The notes under the pieces: model-generated | Told to the model about the DNA's origin: nothing | The model's input: the letters and a program-made list of their open reading frames with translations, nothing else | Database searches by the model: none | Position numbers and translations under genes: made by a program | Origin: CAZNPA01 sp964575095 | GTDB taxonomy: Bacteria > Pseudomonadota > Alphaproteobacteria > Rickettsiales > SXRF01 | Assembly (NCBI GenBank): GCA_964575095.1 | Contig: CAZNPA010000001.1 | Location: 62,001 to 126,000 of the forward strand | Length of the DNA: 64,000 bases | Direction: 5' to 3' | Part shown: one piece after another, positions 7,780 through 17,483 of the stretch | How the letters are laid out: each line of letters starts with the position of its first letter | Position numbering within the stretch: position 1 is the first letter of the stretch

Positions 7780-8685
7780 ATGCTCATGAACGGGATTAGC
7801 CATACTGCCTGGCTGGTGATGATAAGTCAGATCGGGCTTGGCCGCGCGCCGCGCTGGCAGGCGCTGGTGGCGCCGGAACATGCGGCGTTTTATCAGTCCT
7901 GCTACGACTATTGCCTGTCACAATCACTGCTGTACCGCGTGCTTGATCGCGTGCTGCCGATTGATCGGCATCTGGCGCTGATCGAGAAAATGCTGGCATA
8001 CGGCGCGCCGCAGCATTTCATTTTGCGCAAGCATGCGATTGCGGGGCAGGTGGCCGGCTGCATTGCCGACGGCGCTGAGCAGTTGGTGGTGCTGGGCGCC
8101 GGGTTCGACGCACTGGCGTTGCATGTGGCGCGCGACCATCCCGGCGTTACCTGTTTTGAGATCGACACGCCGGCCATGCACACGCATAAAACAAATGCGG
8201 CGCGGGCGCATTGCGGCGCATTGCCCGCCAACTTCTATGGCATCGGCAATGATTTTAACCGGCATTCGCTGTATGAAGTGCTGTGGCAGAATCCGGCGTT
8301 CGCTAAAGACAAACCGACGGTATTTGTCGCTGAGGGCGTGACGATGTATCTTCCTGCCGCCGCCGTTGGCCGCCTGTTCAACGATATCCATGCTTTGTGC
8401 GCGCGGCAGTGGTTGATTTTTACGGCGATGGAAAAGCAGCGGCAAGAAATGGGCGGCGGCTGGCGGGCGCTGCGTGCACTGATATTGATGATTAAGGATG
8501 AGCAATTCAACTGGGGACTGCCTGAAGCGCATATGGCGGCATTCCTGCAGCAGCACGGATTTTCCCAGCAAACCATACAGAATTATGCCGACCTGCAGCG
8601 GCCGCATCGTTCGCCGCAGGAAATGGCGTTGATTTCAGCGCAGGCAGGCGAATATTTGGTGTGCGCGAAACGCGGCGACGGCTAA
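7780..8685 (+). CDS. Class I SAM methyltransferase, leucine carboxyl methyltransferase-like
   Basis: About 300 residues. The SAM-binding motif I is QLVVLGAGFDALALH, followed by the acidic CFEIDTPAMHTHK and the family hallmark VFVAEGVTMYLPAAAV, which together identify the LCMT/PPM (TIGR00027-type) group. The substrate is unknown in bacteria. In-frame ATGs at 7780 and 7786 both precede the conserved SHTAW start; upstream frame to 7636 overlaps the divergent yggT gene and was discarded. No strong Shine-Dalgarno is visible. It converges with the cfa-like gene, the ends overlapping by 4 bases. Confidence 0.85.
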   Translation: MLMNGISHTAWLVMISQIGLGRAPRWQALVAPEHAAFYQSCYDYCLSQSLLYRVLDRVLPIDRHLALIEKMLAYGAPQHFILRKHAIAGQVAGCIADGAEQLVVLGAGFDALALHVARDHPGVTCFEIDTPAMHTHKTNAARAHCGALPANFYGIGNDFNRHSLYEVLWQNPAFAKDKPTVFVAEGVTMYLPAAAVGRLFNDIHALCARQWLIFTAMEKQRQEMGGGWRALRALILMIKDEQFNWGLPEAHMAAFLQQHGFSQQTIQNYADLQRPHRSPQEMALISAQAGEYLVCAKRGDG

Positions 8686-9797
8686 TATTTATACCCGCCG
8701 ACGATGCCTTTTGGCGTAAACACCATTTGCCATACTTGACCGCGACGTGATTTGAACCCAGCTGCGCAAGAAAGCAGGTAATATACCCAGGTGCGGTAAA
8801 AACGCTGGTCGTATTTATGCTTCAGCTTATCCCAGTTGACCGTAAAATTATGGTGCCAGGCCATCAAAGTAGTATAATAGCTGGGTCCCATATTATGCGA
8901 GATATCTTCCAGCACTAAATACCCCTCCACCGCAGGAAATATCTCTGCTAACGACGGAATATATGCCCCCGGAAATACATATTTCGTAATCCATATATTG
9001 GAAAAATTAGAGACGTTGATGCCCCCTATCTGCATCAGGAAAATACCGTCATCTTTCAAGCATTGACGCATTTTGGCAAAATATTCGCCAAAAAATGAAA
9101 TCCCCACATGTTCAAACATTTCGATACAGACAATCCGGTCAAATTTCTCACTCACATCCCGGTAATCCTGGAAACGAAGTTCCACTGGAAGCCCAGCACA
9201 GCGCTCGCTCCCGATTTTAAGCTGTTCTTTTGAAATGGAAATGCCGACGGCTTTGACGCCGTATTTTTCGGCAGCGTATTTACATAAGCCGCCGAATCCA
9301 CAACCGACGTCAAGCAACGTCATTCCCGGTTCCAGTTTCAGTTTCCGGCAGATGAGATCGAGCTTGGCTTCCTGCGCTTCGTCCAGCGTGCTGACGTTGT
9401 CCCACAGGCCGCAGGTATACAGCATACGCTTATCCAGCATGATGGAAAACAGATCGTTATCGAGGTCATAATGTTTTACGCCGACATTGGATGATCTCGT
9501 GATTGAACCATCAGGAATCAACTTGGCTTTCAAAGCCGCTAAAAGGAATTTCCAATTGCGGGTTTGCAATTGCAATTTGCTGTCAGTGCGGAACAGCTTA
9601 AAAAACATTTCATCGAGCCGGTCGCAATCCCACCAGCCATCCATATAGGATTCGCCGAGGCCAAGCCGTCCGTCTTTTAGGAAGCGTTTAAAAAAACGCT
9701 CGTCATGGACGCGGATATCGTGCGGCCGGGTGCCGTTGATTTTGATGTCGGCTTCGCTTAGTAGCGGTTCTAGAATATCGCGGTAAGGATTAGTCAT
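8682..9797 (-). CDS. cfa: Cyclopropane-fatty-acyl-phospholipid synthase
   Basis: 372 residues, close to E. coli Cfa (382). The enzyme methylenates double bonds of membrane phospholipid acyl chains with SAM. Motifs: LGLGESYMDGWW near residue 45, HYDLDNDLFSIMLDKRM, SAM-binding LLDVGCGFGGLCKYAA, CIEMFEHVG, and a C-terminal FNRMWRYYL-like segment (FYRTWVYYLLSCAAGFKSR). Start ATG 9797 (MTNPYRDILEPLL) was chosen over an upstream in-frame start at 9815. Monocistronic as far as can be seen. Confidence 0.94.
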   Translation of the reverse strand: MTNPYRDILEPLLSEADIKINGTRPHDIRVHDERFFKRFLKDGRLGLGESYMDGWWDCDRLDEMFFKLFRTDSKLQLQTRNWKFLLAALKAKLIPDGSITRSSNVGVKHYDLDNDLFSIMLDKRMLYTCGLWDNVSTLDEAQEAKLDLICRKLKLEPGMTLLDVGCGFGGLCKYAAEKYGVKAVGISISKEQLKIGSERCAGLPVELRFQDYRDVSEKFDRIVCIEMFEHVGISFFGEYFAKMRQCLKDDGIFLMQIGGINVSNFSNIWITKYVFPGAYIPSLAEIFPAVEGYLVLEDISHNMGPSYYTTLMAWHHNFTVNWDKLKHKYDQRFYRTWVYYLLSCAAGFKSRRGQVWQMVFTPKGIVGGYKY

Positions 9798-9997
9798 AGT
9801 GCAGTTGTATACCAACAGGCCGGAAAAATTCCAGATTAATTAAAATTTCCTTTACATCACTCATGATGAATGTGCCGTTTTGGCAACAGCGGAAAGGCGC
9901 TTCCCCTATTTAACTAGTCATAATTTTCGGATTTAATCCAATTTTAATCAAATACCGGTAATCCTGCCATGAGCGTAAAACAGCAAAGGTATTGTTT

Positions 9998-12016
9998 ATG
10001 CAGTATTGGCGTACATCAACGGCATTGGCAGGTATCGGGGCATGTATTGCTTCCGTTTCGGCATCGGCGGCGGAAATCAACCCCGGCGACCTGCTGAATC
10101 TTTCCCTGGAACAGCTGAGCAATGCGCAGGTAACCTCGGTCTCCAAGCGCTCGGAAAAAGCCAGTGAAGCGGCGGCAGCGATCTATGTTATCACACAGGA
10201 TGATATTCGTCGCAGCGGTCTTACCACCATTCCGGAGTTGCTGCGCATGGTACCCGGCCTGAACGTCGCGCAATCGGGAGCGCACCAATGGGCAATCAGC
10301 TCACGCGGATTTAGCGGACAATTTGCCGATACGCTATTGGTATTGATCGATGGGCGCACGGTCTATACACCGGTATATTCAGGTGTGTATTGGGATATTC
10401 AGGATACGCCGTTGCAAGACATTGAGCGTATCGAGGTTATCCGTGGCCCGGGCGCAACATTATGGGGCGCCAACGCCGTTAATGGTGTTATCAACATCAT
10501 CACCAAAAACGCTAAAGATACCCAGGGCGGGTATATTTCTCAGTCGGTTGGCGATCAACTTAATTCAGGAACCACCACGCGCTATGGCGCTAAAATTGGC
10601 GACAACGGTTATATGCGCGCATATGCCAAGTACGATGATTACGATGATCTGAAGAATATGACGAGCAATGGCGCGCAAGACCCATGGCACAAAATGCAAG
10701 GAGGTTTTCGGTCGGATTGGAAAAATGCAGAAAATCAGTCTTTCACCTTACAGGGGGATGTGTACCATTCCGGCGAAGACTTTATTGTAAATTTAATACA
10801 ACCTGCCGCTAGCACTATTGCTACGAGTGTCGCGGATGTTACGACAGGCGCCAACATCCTTGGGCGCTGGAATAATAAACTTGCTAAAGACTCCGATCTT
10901 ACAGTGCAGATGTATTACGATGATGCAAAACGTAACAACTTTGTATTCAATCAAAACATACAGACACTTGACGTCGATGCTCAGCATGTATGGAGTGTGA
11001 TGGAAAATCACGAAGTGGTTTGGGGTGCCGGTTACCGGTTTGTAAAAAGCGATATCATTGGAAATTCAAACACTGCTCTTGGTATTCCCTATCTTCAAAT
11101 CCTGCCACGAGATCAGACAAAAAACCTTTTAAGTGCATTCATTCAGGATAAAATCACGCTTAATCCAAAAGATCTGTTCCTGACCGTTGGCTCCAAGTTC
11201 GAGCACAACAATTTTACCGGCTTTGAGTTTCAACCCAGCGCGCGCCTGGCGTGGCTGGTGGATGACAAACAGACGTTATGGGCATCGGTGTCACACGCGC
11301 TGCGCACGCCGAACATCGGCAGCACCAGCAGCTTACAGCAAATCGCCTCGCCGTTTGCCGCCGGCGTGTTTTATGCGCAGGTCGGTAATTCCAATGCAAA
11401 ATCGGAAGAGCTGAACGCCTATGAAATCGGCTACCGCGTGCAGCCGGAAAAAAATATCTCCGTCGATGCCTCGGTGTTTTATAACGATTATAACCGCCTG
11501 ATCATCGGCGTGGCGGGTACGCCATACACGGAGCCGGTCATCGGTTATACTATTATCCCCATTTCGCCGCAGAATATCGGCACGGCGCATACCTGGGGCG
11601 GCGAGGCGACGGCCAAATGGAATCCGAATTCTTCGATCGAGTTGACAGCGAGCTACACCTTGTTGCAGATGAAATTCGACCAGGCCGATCCGGCGGGGTA
11701 TAATTTTGCCGGAAAATCGCCGCAGCAGCAATTCAATGCGCGCGCCACGTTCCAGCTGCCGCATAATCTTGAACTCACGACTTCGGCCTATTACGTTGAC
11801 CAGCTGACCGCCGTCGATTCGAACACGGCTTCGGGTGTTGCGGAATACACAAGGTTCGATGCGCGTCTGGCATGGAAGCCGATGGATAATCTCGAAGTGT
11901 CGGTGATCGGGCAGAATCTCTTCGATAATACGCATCAGGAATTCGCAGGATTCGCCTATCAAAACAGTTCGCAGGTCCCACGCAGCGTCTACGGCAACGT
12001 TACATGGAAGTTCTAA
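9998..12016 (+). CDS. TonB-dependent outer-membrane receptor
   Basis: 672 residues with a signal peptide ending near SVSASA (residue 24). The plug domain (~45-160) shows AIYVITQDDIRRSG, LLRMVPGLNVAQ, LIDGRTVYTP and IERIEVIRGPGATLWGANAVNGVINIITK; the barrel ends in an aromatic terminal strand (VYGNVTWKF). ATG 9998 is used because AAAGG lies 8 bases upstream; a TTG at 9992 is less likely. The ligand is not evident. It lies 3 bases before a YfiR homologue and a CHASE8 kinase, suggesting the receptor belongs to a signalling unit. The middle of the gene (about 10500-11150) is visibly more AT-rich than its ends. Confidence 0.95.
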   Translation: MQYWRTSTALAGIGACIASVSASAAEINPGDLLNLSLEQLSNAQVTSVSKRSEKASEAAAAIYVITQDDIRRSGLTTIPELLRMVPGLNVAQSGAHQWAISSRGFSGQFADTLLVLIDGRTVYTPVYSGVYWDIQDTPLQDIERIEVIRGPGATLWGANAVNGVINIITKNAKDTQGGYISQSVGDQLNSGTTTRYGAKIGDNGYMRAYAKYDDYDDLKNMTSNGAQDPWHKMQGGFRSDWKNAENQSFTLQGDVYHSGEDFIVNLIQPAASTIATSVADVTTGANILGRWNNKLAKDSDLTVQMYYDDAKRNNFVFNQNIQTLDVDAQHVWSVMENHEVVWGAGYRFVKSDIIGNSNTALGIPYLQILPRDQTKNLLSAFIQDKITLNPKDLFLTVGSKFEHNNFTGFEFQPSARLAWLVDDKQTLWASVSHALRTPNIGSTSSLQQIASPFAAGVFYAQVGNSNAKSEELNAYEIGYRVQPEKNISVDASVFYNDYNRLIIGVAGTPYTEPVIGYTIIPISPQNIGTAHTWGGEATAKWNPNSSIELTASYTLLQMKFDQADPAGYNFAGKSPQQQFNARATFQLPHNLELTTSAYYVDQLTAVDSNTASGVAEYTRFDARLAWKPMDNLEVSVIGQNLFDNTHQEFAGFAYQNSSQVPRSVYGNVTWKF

Positions 12017-12019
12017 CGA

Positions 12020-12574
12020 GTGATACATTACCTTCAAAGATTATCAGCTATAGGCTGCTTGGCGGGTGTTTTGACCCTGGGCGCCAGCAGTCCGTACGCG
12101 CAGGATAACAGCGAAGAATATCTCTACAAAGCCACCTACATTTATAATTTTACCAAGTTTGTTGAATGGCCCGGCGAAAGGGCGCTGGGCAAGCGGTCTT
12201 CAATTGATATCTGCGTCATTGGTGATAGCGATCTTTTGCAAACGGGCGCTGTTTTCCAAAAAGGTTCGACCTCTAAGTTAGCGCTCTCTCTGGTTCAGGA
12301 AAAAAATCCTGCCAATGCCGCCGGTCATTGCCATATCGTGTTCATCGGAAAGAGCGAAGAGCTCAAAGTAAGAAGCCTGCTCGATTATTTCAAGAGCAAG
12401 TCGGTGCTGACGGTAAGCGATATCGATGATTTCGCCGATCGCGGCGGCATGATTGGCATGGTCATGATCGACGATAAGCCGAAGCTGATTATCAGTCCAA
12501 AAAACGCGGCAGCGGCCGGATTGCGCATCGATGCGCAGCTGCTGGAAGTTGCTTACAAAGTATTGGACCGGTAG
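12020..12574 (+). CDS. YfiR family periplasmic regulator (DUF4154)
   Basis: 184 residues with a signal peptide (cleavage after SSPYAQ, ~28). The family signature is present: EYLYKATYIYNFTKFVEWP near the N-terminus, ICVIGDS, and HIVFIG, then a C-terminal ISPKNAAAAGLRIDAQLLEVAYKV. In Pseudomonas, YfiR binds the periplasmic domain of the diguanylate cyclase YfiN and represses it. The start is GTG 12020. Here the downstream partner carries a histidine kinase output instead of GGDEF, so YfiR is inferred to gate that kinase. Confidence 0.92.
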   Translation: MIHYLQRLSAIGCLAGVLTLGASSPYAQDNSEEYLYKATYIYNFTKFVEWPGERALGKRSSIDICVIGDSDLLQTGAVFQKGSTSKLALSLVQEKNPANAAGHCHIVFIGKSEELKVRSLLDYFKSKSVLTVSDIDDFADRGGMIGMVMIDDKPKLIISPKNAAAAGLRIDAQLLEVAYKVLDR

Positions 12575-12588
12575 GCGGGGCAGGCACC

Positions 12589-14130
12589 ATGCAACTGCTT
12601 AAAAATTACTCCATCCGCCAGCGCCTGATGTACATTATCATGGCCATCAGCTTTATTTCGGTGGTACTGACGACGCTGGCGATTTCGGTGATCGGCGTCT
12701 ATGGCATGCGAGATAACATTCTGCATGGGCTGAGCGAATCAGCGGCAATCGTAGGTGCCAGCAACAAAGCGGCTCTTAGTTTCGACGCATATAAAAAACC
12801 GACCGAAGCGCTGGGTGTGTTCAGCGAATACAAAATAATCATCCGCGCCTGCTTGTATGATCACGAAGCCATCACCGGCCGGATTATCGATAAAGCCATA
12901 GCCAGCTATCCGTTGGATACGGAAGATGAAATAAAGAAATGCCCGGAAGAATTCTTAACCGAACGCACCGTTATCAGCGAAGACCGGGTGCGGATGATGA
13001 AACCGATCATCGAGAACGAGGGCAATATCATCGGCTATATTTATCTTGAATCGACGCTGGAACAAATTGATCAGTATATCCGCAAGCAGACCACCATCGC
13101 CTTGTCTGTGGCGCTGGCGGCGCTGATCGTATCATATTTGCTTGCCATCAGCCTGCAGAAAACCATTTCGAAGCCCATCTTGAGTCTGGCCGATACCGCG
13201 CGGCAGGTGACGGCGCATAAGGATTACAGTATTCGTGCCGCATCGCTGGGTGATACGAAGGAAGAGTTCAACAACGAACTGGTGATTCTGACCAACGCCT
13301 TCAATAACATGTTAACCGAGATCGGAGAGAGAGATACGCGGCTTAAGGCGCAATACGTCGAAATCGAGAAAGCCAAGGATGCCGCTGAAAGCGCTAACCG
13401 TGCCAAATCGCAGTTTCTGGCCAATATCAGCCATGAATTGCGCACGCCGCTCAATGCGATTATCGGCTTCTCCTCCATTCTGATGAACCAATTGTTTGGG
13501 CCGCTGGGCGATCAGAAATATCTGGAATATTCTAAAGACATCAACGAATCCGGCGCGCACTTGCTCGACATCATCAACGATATTCTCGACTTGTCGAAAG
13601 CCGAAGCCGGAAAATTGACAATTAATTTTGAAGAAGTGCATGTCGGGAAATCCATCAACAAATGCGTCACTATTTTAGGCGAGCGCGCTGCCAAAGGCGC
13701 GGTATCTCTTACGGTTGATGTTCCGAAAACTTTGCCGCCGCTGGTGGCCGATCGGCTGCGATTTATCCAGATTCTCCTCAATATCATGTCCAACGCCATC
13801 AAATTCACGGGCGAGGGCGGTAAAGTGCATATCGGCGTACGCACGCGCGAGGAGGCTGGCGAAGTTTCTCACTTTATCATTAGCATCCGCGATAGCGGCA
13901 TCGGCATGGCCAGAGCAGATATCGACAAAGCGTTCCAGAGCTTTGGCCAGATAGACAGCGGCCTCAATCGCAAATACGAGGGCACGGGGCTGGGGCTGCC
14001 GTTGACCAAAAAACTGATGGATTTGCATTATGGGACCATCGATATCGAGAGCGATCAGGGCAAAGGAACGCTGGTAACGCTGGTATTTCCTGCCTTACCA
14101 CCGGCGGAAGCGGGATATACGGCAGAATAA
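12589..14130 (+). CDS. CHASE8/HAMP sensor histidine kinase
   Basis: 513 residues. TM1 ~13-36, a periplasmic CHASE8-type domain ~37-165 as in YfiN, TM2 ~168-190, HAMP ~190-245, a short coiled coil, HisKA with phospho-acceptor His282 in NISHELRTPLNAIIGF, and HATPase with N box ILLNIMSNAIKFT, G1 DSGIGM and G2 GTGLGLPL. No receiver domain. It lies 14 bases after yfiR and is surely in the same operon. No cognate response regulator is adjacent; the next gene is MarR-type. The module TonB receptor, YfiR, kinase suggests sensing of an outer-membrane or periplasmic cue. Confidence 0.93.
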   Translation: MQLLKNYSIRQRLMYIIMAISFISVVLTTLAISVIGVYGMRDNILHGLSESAAIVGASNKAALSFDAYKKPTEALGVFSEYKIIIRACLYDHEAITGRIIDKAIASYPLDTEDEIKKCPEEFLTERTVISEDRVRMMKPIIENEGNIIGYIYLESTLEQIDQYIRKQTTIALSVALAALIVSYLLAISLQKTISKPILSLADTARQVTAHKDYSIRAASLGDTKEEFNNELVILTNAFNNMLTEIGERDTRLKAQYVEIEKAKDAAESANRAKSQFLANISHELRTPLNAIIGFSSILMNQLFGPLGDQKYLEYSKDINESGAHLLDIINDILDLSKAEAGKLTINFEEVHVGKSINKCVTILGERAAKGAVSLTVDVPKTLPPLVADRLRFIQILLNIMSNAIKFTGEGGKVHIGVRTREEAGEVSHFIISIRDSGIGMARADIDKAFQSFGQIDSGLNRKYEGTGLGLPLTKKLMDLHYGTIDIESDQGKGTLVTLVFPALPPAEAGYTAE

Positions 14131-14210
14131 TAAATATCTGGATGTAAATAGAAATTTAATAAATAAGTTTTACAGTAACATCGTCGACTGTTGTATTTTT
14201 GGAGGATACC

Positions 14211-14669
14211 TTGAAACAAATTTATACCGAATCGATTCTGTTAATCGAACGCCTGCACCGTCGTTTTCTTGACGTCATCAAGACCGAGCTTGATCGCCTT
14301 AAGATTGACGATATCAACAACATCCAGACGCTTATACTCTATAACATCAGTGCCGAGCAGCTTACCATTGGCGAGTTGACGAACCGCGGTTATTATCTGG
14401 GTTCCAACGTCTCGTACAACGTCAAGAAACTGGTTGAGAACAATTATCTGATGCAAGAGCGCGCGCCGCACGACAAGCGCTCGACGCGCATCAAGCTCTC
14501 CGAGAAAGGCCTGCAATTGTGCAAAAAAATTGACGAGCTGTATCAGCGTAACATCGACCAGTTATCCAAGGAAATGAATGCCGAGGCTCTGGGCGGTCTT
14601 AACAAGACACTAACCCAGCTTGAGCGTTTCTGGACGGATTACATCAATAATATCTATAAAGTGAAATAG
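14211..14669 (+). CDS. MarR family transcriptional regulator (LdtR-like)
   Basis: 152 residues. The winged-helix core spans ~35-110: LTIGELTNRGYYLGSNVSYNVKKL is the recognition region and APHDKRSTRIKLSEKG the wing. The YYLGSNVSYNVKKLVE string is characteristic of the alphaproteobacterial LdtR branch, known in Rhizobiales for envelope and osmotic-stress genes; that role here is inference. I place the start at TTG 14211, 5 bases after GGAGG; a TTG at 14199 would put the ribosome site inside the gene. Confidence 0.88.
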   Translation: MKQIYTESILLIERLHRRFLDVIKTELDRLKIDDINNIQTLILYNISAEQLTIGELTNRGYYLGSNVSYNVKKLVENNYLMQERAPHDKRSTRIKLSEKGLQLCKKIDELYQRNIDQLSKEMNAEALGGLNKTLTQLERFWTDYINNIYKVK

Positions 14670-14715
14670 GCTGCCGGCAGCGGTGTTTGGCGCTATTTCT
14701 GTACTCAAATTAGGC

Positions 14716-14744
14716 TTGACTTGACCGGCCAAACCGCCTAAAAA
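14716..14744 (+). promoter_or_regulatory. Promoter of rpmB
   Basis: TTGACT (14716-14721), 17 bases, TAAAAA (14739-14744), 35 bases before rpmB. A second overlapping TTGACC begins at 14721. Confidence 0.6.
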
Positions 14745-14778
14745 GCTGGGCTTTCTTATTATTTAGGGGATAGATGTT

Positions 14779-15072
14779 ATGGCAAGGCGTTGCGCAATTA
14801 CGGGTCGGGGATCGCAGTTCGGACACAAAGTGTCGCACTCGAACCGCAAAACCAAAGTCCGTTTCATGCCTAATTTGCAGCGTGTATCGCTCTTAAGCGA
14901 TGCGTTGGGCATGCGCGTTCCGCTGCGCGTGACCGTTGCCACCCTGCGCTCCATCGAGCACAATGGTGGTCTGGATGCCTATTTGCTTAAGCATGCCGAT
15001 AGCAAGCTGACGGAAGAAGCCATCCGCATCAAGCGCAAAATTAAGCGCAAGCTGGCTAAAAAAGCCGCATAA
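14779..15072 (+). CDS. rpmB: 50S ribosomal protein L28
   Basis: 97 residues. The alphaproteobacterial L28 form is clear: MARRCAITGRGSQFGHKVSH, SNRKTKVRFMPNLQRVSL and RVTVATLRSIEHNGGLDAYL. L28 is in the large subunit near the exit region. Start ATG 14779 has GGGGA about 8 bases upstream, and a good promoter lies at 14716. It is monocistronic. Confidence 0.97.
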   Translation: MARRCAITGRGSQFGHKVSHSNRKTKVRFMPNLQRVSLLSDALGMRVPLRVTVATLRSIEHNGGLDAYLLKHADSKLTEEAIRIKRKIKRKLAKKAA

Positions 15073-15115
15073 TTCAAGAAGCCCGGCCAGCCGGACTCCT
15101 TTATTGCCGCGTTAA

Positions 15116-15727
15116 TCATAATAATGCTGCAAGCCAGATCGCCAGCAATAGCAACAGCAGCGACGAGATTCTTCTGATAGTTTTGCGTTGTGAAGAGTGA
15201 GTGACAAATACCTGCATTCTGGCGGCAAGGAGTACAATGAGGCTATGAATCAGCGTAGCGATGATGACGGAAACCAGAGTTAATAACAGCGTTGATAAAG
15301 CGACATGTTCTGTGGACTGAATGAATTCCGGCAGCACGGTAACGTAAAATAAAAATGCTTTTGGATTTAAGATATTCACTATAAACCCGCGCCGGAAATA
15401 GCGCATATGGCTCTTGTCGTCTGTATGCTCTGGCGATAATTCTCCATCGTCCCACCAGCTCTGCCAGGCGAGCCAAATCAGATAAATGACGCCGCTACCA
15501 TGAATAACAGTCAAGATTGTCGGTGATGCGGTCACCAGTGCCGTGATACCCAATGCCGCCAATATGCCTATGCATAAGAGTCCGGTGGCGATGCCGGCAA
15601 CAGTAATCAGCCCAATACGTTTGCCTAACGTCAAACTTAGTACTACCAGGTAAGCCATATTGGGACCCGGCGTTAACTCAATCACCAGACAGGCGAATAG
15701 AAACAATAAAAAAGAATCAGGAATCAT
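15116..15727 (-). CDS. LysE/RhtB family amino-acid exporter
   Basis: 203 residues with about six hydrophobic helices. The LysE family motif is at the N-terminus (LTPGPNMAYLVVLSLTLGKRIGL), with GVIYLIWLAWQSW and FRRGFIVNILNPKAFLFYVTVLPEF further on. Members export amino acids such as homoserine, threonine or lysine; the substrate cannot be assigned. Its start overlaps the end of cobT by 11 bases, so it may be translated from the cob operon. Confidence 0.92.
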   Translation of the reverse strand: MIPDSFLLFLFACLVIELTPGPNMAYLVVLSLTLGKRIGLITVAGIATGLLCIGILAALGITALVTASPTILTVIHGSGVIYLIWLAWQSWWDDGELSPEHTDDKSHMRYFRRGFIVNILNPKAFLFYVTVLPEFIQSTEHVALSTLLLTLVSVIIATLIHSLIVLLAARMQVFVTHSSQRKTIRRISSLLLLLLAIWLAALL

Positions 15728-17483
15728 GAGAAGGACTTTTTATTCTGAATAATTCCAACAATTGCTCGGTCATTGTTTCTCCCAGTTTATCCACATCGGA
15801 AATGGAAACCGCGCGCTTATAATATCGCGTGACATCATGGCCGATGCCGATGGCCAACAGTTCAATCGGCATATGGCTCTCGACGTTAGCGATTACCTCG
15901 CGCAAATGCCTGTCCAGATAATTGCCGCCGTTGGCGGATAAGGTGCTGTCGTCAACCGGCGCGCCGTCGGAAATCACCATTAATATCCGCCGTTGCTCCG
16001 GCCGTTTCATCAGCCGTTCGCACGCCCAGGCTATGGCCTCGCCATCGATATTTTCCTTGAGTAACCCATCCTTCAGCATCAGCCCCAGATTCTTGCGCGC
16101 CGTGCGCCAGCCGGCATCGGCCGGTTTGTAGATAATGTGTAGCAGGTCGTTCAGGCGTCCGGGATTTTTGGGGCGGTTGTCTTTCAACCATTGCTTATAG
16201 CTGTGGCCGCCTTTCCATTCCTTGGTGGTGAAGCCGAGGATTTCGCATTTGACGCCGCAGCGTTCCAGCGTGCGGCTGATGATATCGGCGCACATGGCGG
16301 CGATGGTGATCGGTCGGCCGCGCATCGAGCCGGAATTATCGATTAAGAGCGTCACCACCGTATCGCGGAAATCGGTATCCAGCTCGCGCTTGTAGATATA
16401 TTCCTCGCCGGGGTAAGCGATGATGCGCGCCAGCTTGCGGTGGTCGAGCAGGCCTTCCTCCTGGTCATAAGCCCATTTCCGCGCCTGCCGGGCCAGCAAC
16501 AGCCGTTGCAGGCGGCCGGCGAGCGTGGAGGAGAGTCCCTGAAACTGCACCAGTTTCTGGTCCAGTTGGCGGCGCAGGTAATCCAGCTCGGCGGGCGTTG
16601 CCAGCGTCTGTGCCATGACAACGTTGTCGTAACGCTGGCTATAGCTATGATAGCTCCAGCCGGCTGCCGGCTGTTCGTTGCTATTGAACGGGTAGGAGGC
16701 ATCGCCTTTGCCGTGCGCCGCCGCTTCTTCCTCGCCGCCGTTTTTTTCGGATGACGAATGGAGTCTCGCGGTCAGCATCGGCTCGCTTATGTCGCCTGCG
16801 ATCGATAGCGGCGATTTTTCTTCCGTGCTGTTCTCGCGCGGCGTGTCAGGCTGCTTATCCGTGTCATTTTGTTTTCCGGATTCCTGATTGCGTTCCAGCG
16901 GCGCCGCCTCTTGCGCCAACGTGTTGATAAGCTGCATTGCCAATATGGCGAATTGTTTCTGGTCGGAAATCTGCTCCCGCATTTTGGTAATCAGCGGCAG
17001 CACGCCTTCAAGAATTTTCTGTTTGCCGAGGGCGTTCTTAAGCGGATCCGGCAGGGAAATCTGCTGCAAATGCTGCCTTACATAGAGTTCCAGCAGCGTG
17101 GAGAATGGCAGGGCGTTTGGCTCCGGTTGTTTTTCCGCATAAGCGTGTTCAAACCGCCGCGCGAGATTATATTTCACGCCTTCCATATCGCGCCCGCCCA
17201 GCGTCTCGACGCGGATGGCTTCCAAGAGGTCGAACCAGTTTCCGGTGGAGGCAGGGCGCAGCTTGCGATGCAATTTCGGATTATGGTGACGGGCGATCAG
17301 CGCGCCGCGATCGGCCTCGCCGCGCAAATTGTCGCGCGCTCCCAGCGATGGCGGATCCGGCGGCGATGGCAGCAGGATATCCGCCGATTGGCCGGAGCCG
17401 AAGGCAACGGTTAGTTTTTTTCTGGCCAGCGCGCGGGTGGCGGCGGCAATAGCGTCTTTAGAAATAGCCGGTGCCGAGCTCAA
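15717..17483 (-). CDS. cobT: Cobaltochelatase subunit CobT-like (VWA domain)
   Basis: 588 residues. The N-terminal half is CobT-specific, the middle is acidic and Ser/Glu-rich (~210-290), and the C-terminal VWA domain begins with VTLLIDNSGSMRGRPITIAA, a MIDAS DxSxS motif, with VISDGAPVDDSTLS later. With CobS and CobN it forms the ATP-dependent cobalt chelatase of the aerobic B12 route. The start is TTG 17483, overlapping the cobS stop (TTGA), so it is translationally coupled. No cobN is in the window. Many alphaproteobacteria keep cobST in this BolA/DnaJ neighbourhood apart from cobN. Confidence 0.92.
   Translation of the reverse strand: MSSAPAISKDAIAAATRALARKKLTVAFGSGQSADILLPSPPDPPSLGARDNLRGEADRGALIARHHNPKLHRKLRPASTGNWFDLLEAIRVETLGGRDMEGVKYNLARRFEHAYAEKQPEPNALPFSTLLELYVRQHLQQISLPDPLKNALGKQKILEGVLPLITKMREQISDQKQFAILAMQLINTLAQEAAPLERNQESGKQNDTDKQPDTPRENSTEEKSPLSIAGDISEPMLTARLHSSSEKNGGEEEAAAHGKGDASYPFNSNEQPAAGWSYHSYSQRYDNVVMAQTLATPAELDYLRRQLDQKLVQFQGLSSTLAGRLQRLLLARQARKWAYDQEEGLLDHRKLARIIAYPGEEYIYKRELDTDFRDTVVTLLIDNSGSMRGRPITIAAMCADIISRTLERCGVKCEILGFTTKEWKGGHSYKQWLKDNRPKNPGRLNDLLHIIYKPADAGWRTARKNLGLMLKDGLLKENIDGEAIAWACERLMKRPEQRRILMVISDGAPVDDSTLSANGGNYLDRHLREVIANVESHMPIELLAIGIGHDVTRYYKRAVSISDVDKLGETMTEQLLELFRIKSPSHDS

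Noticed and set aside
7695..7787. Longer YggT and longer methyltransferase starts overlapping each other
   Set aside because: GAGGAG fixes the YggT start at 7694, and the methyltransferase family begins after 7780.
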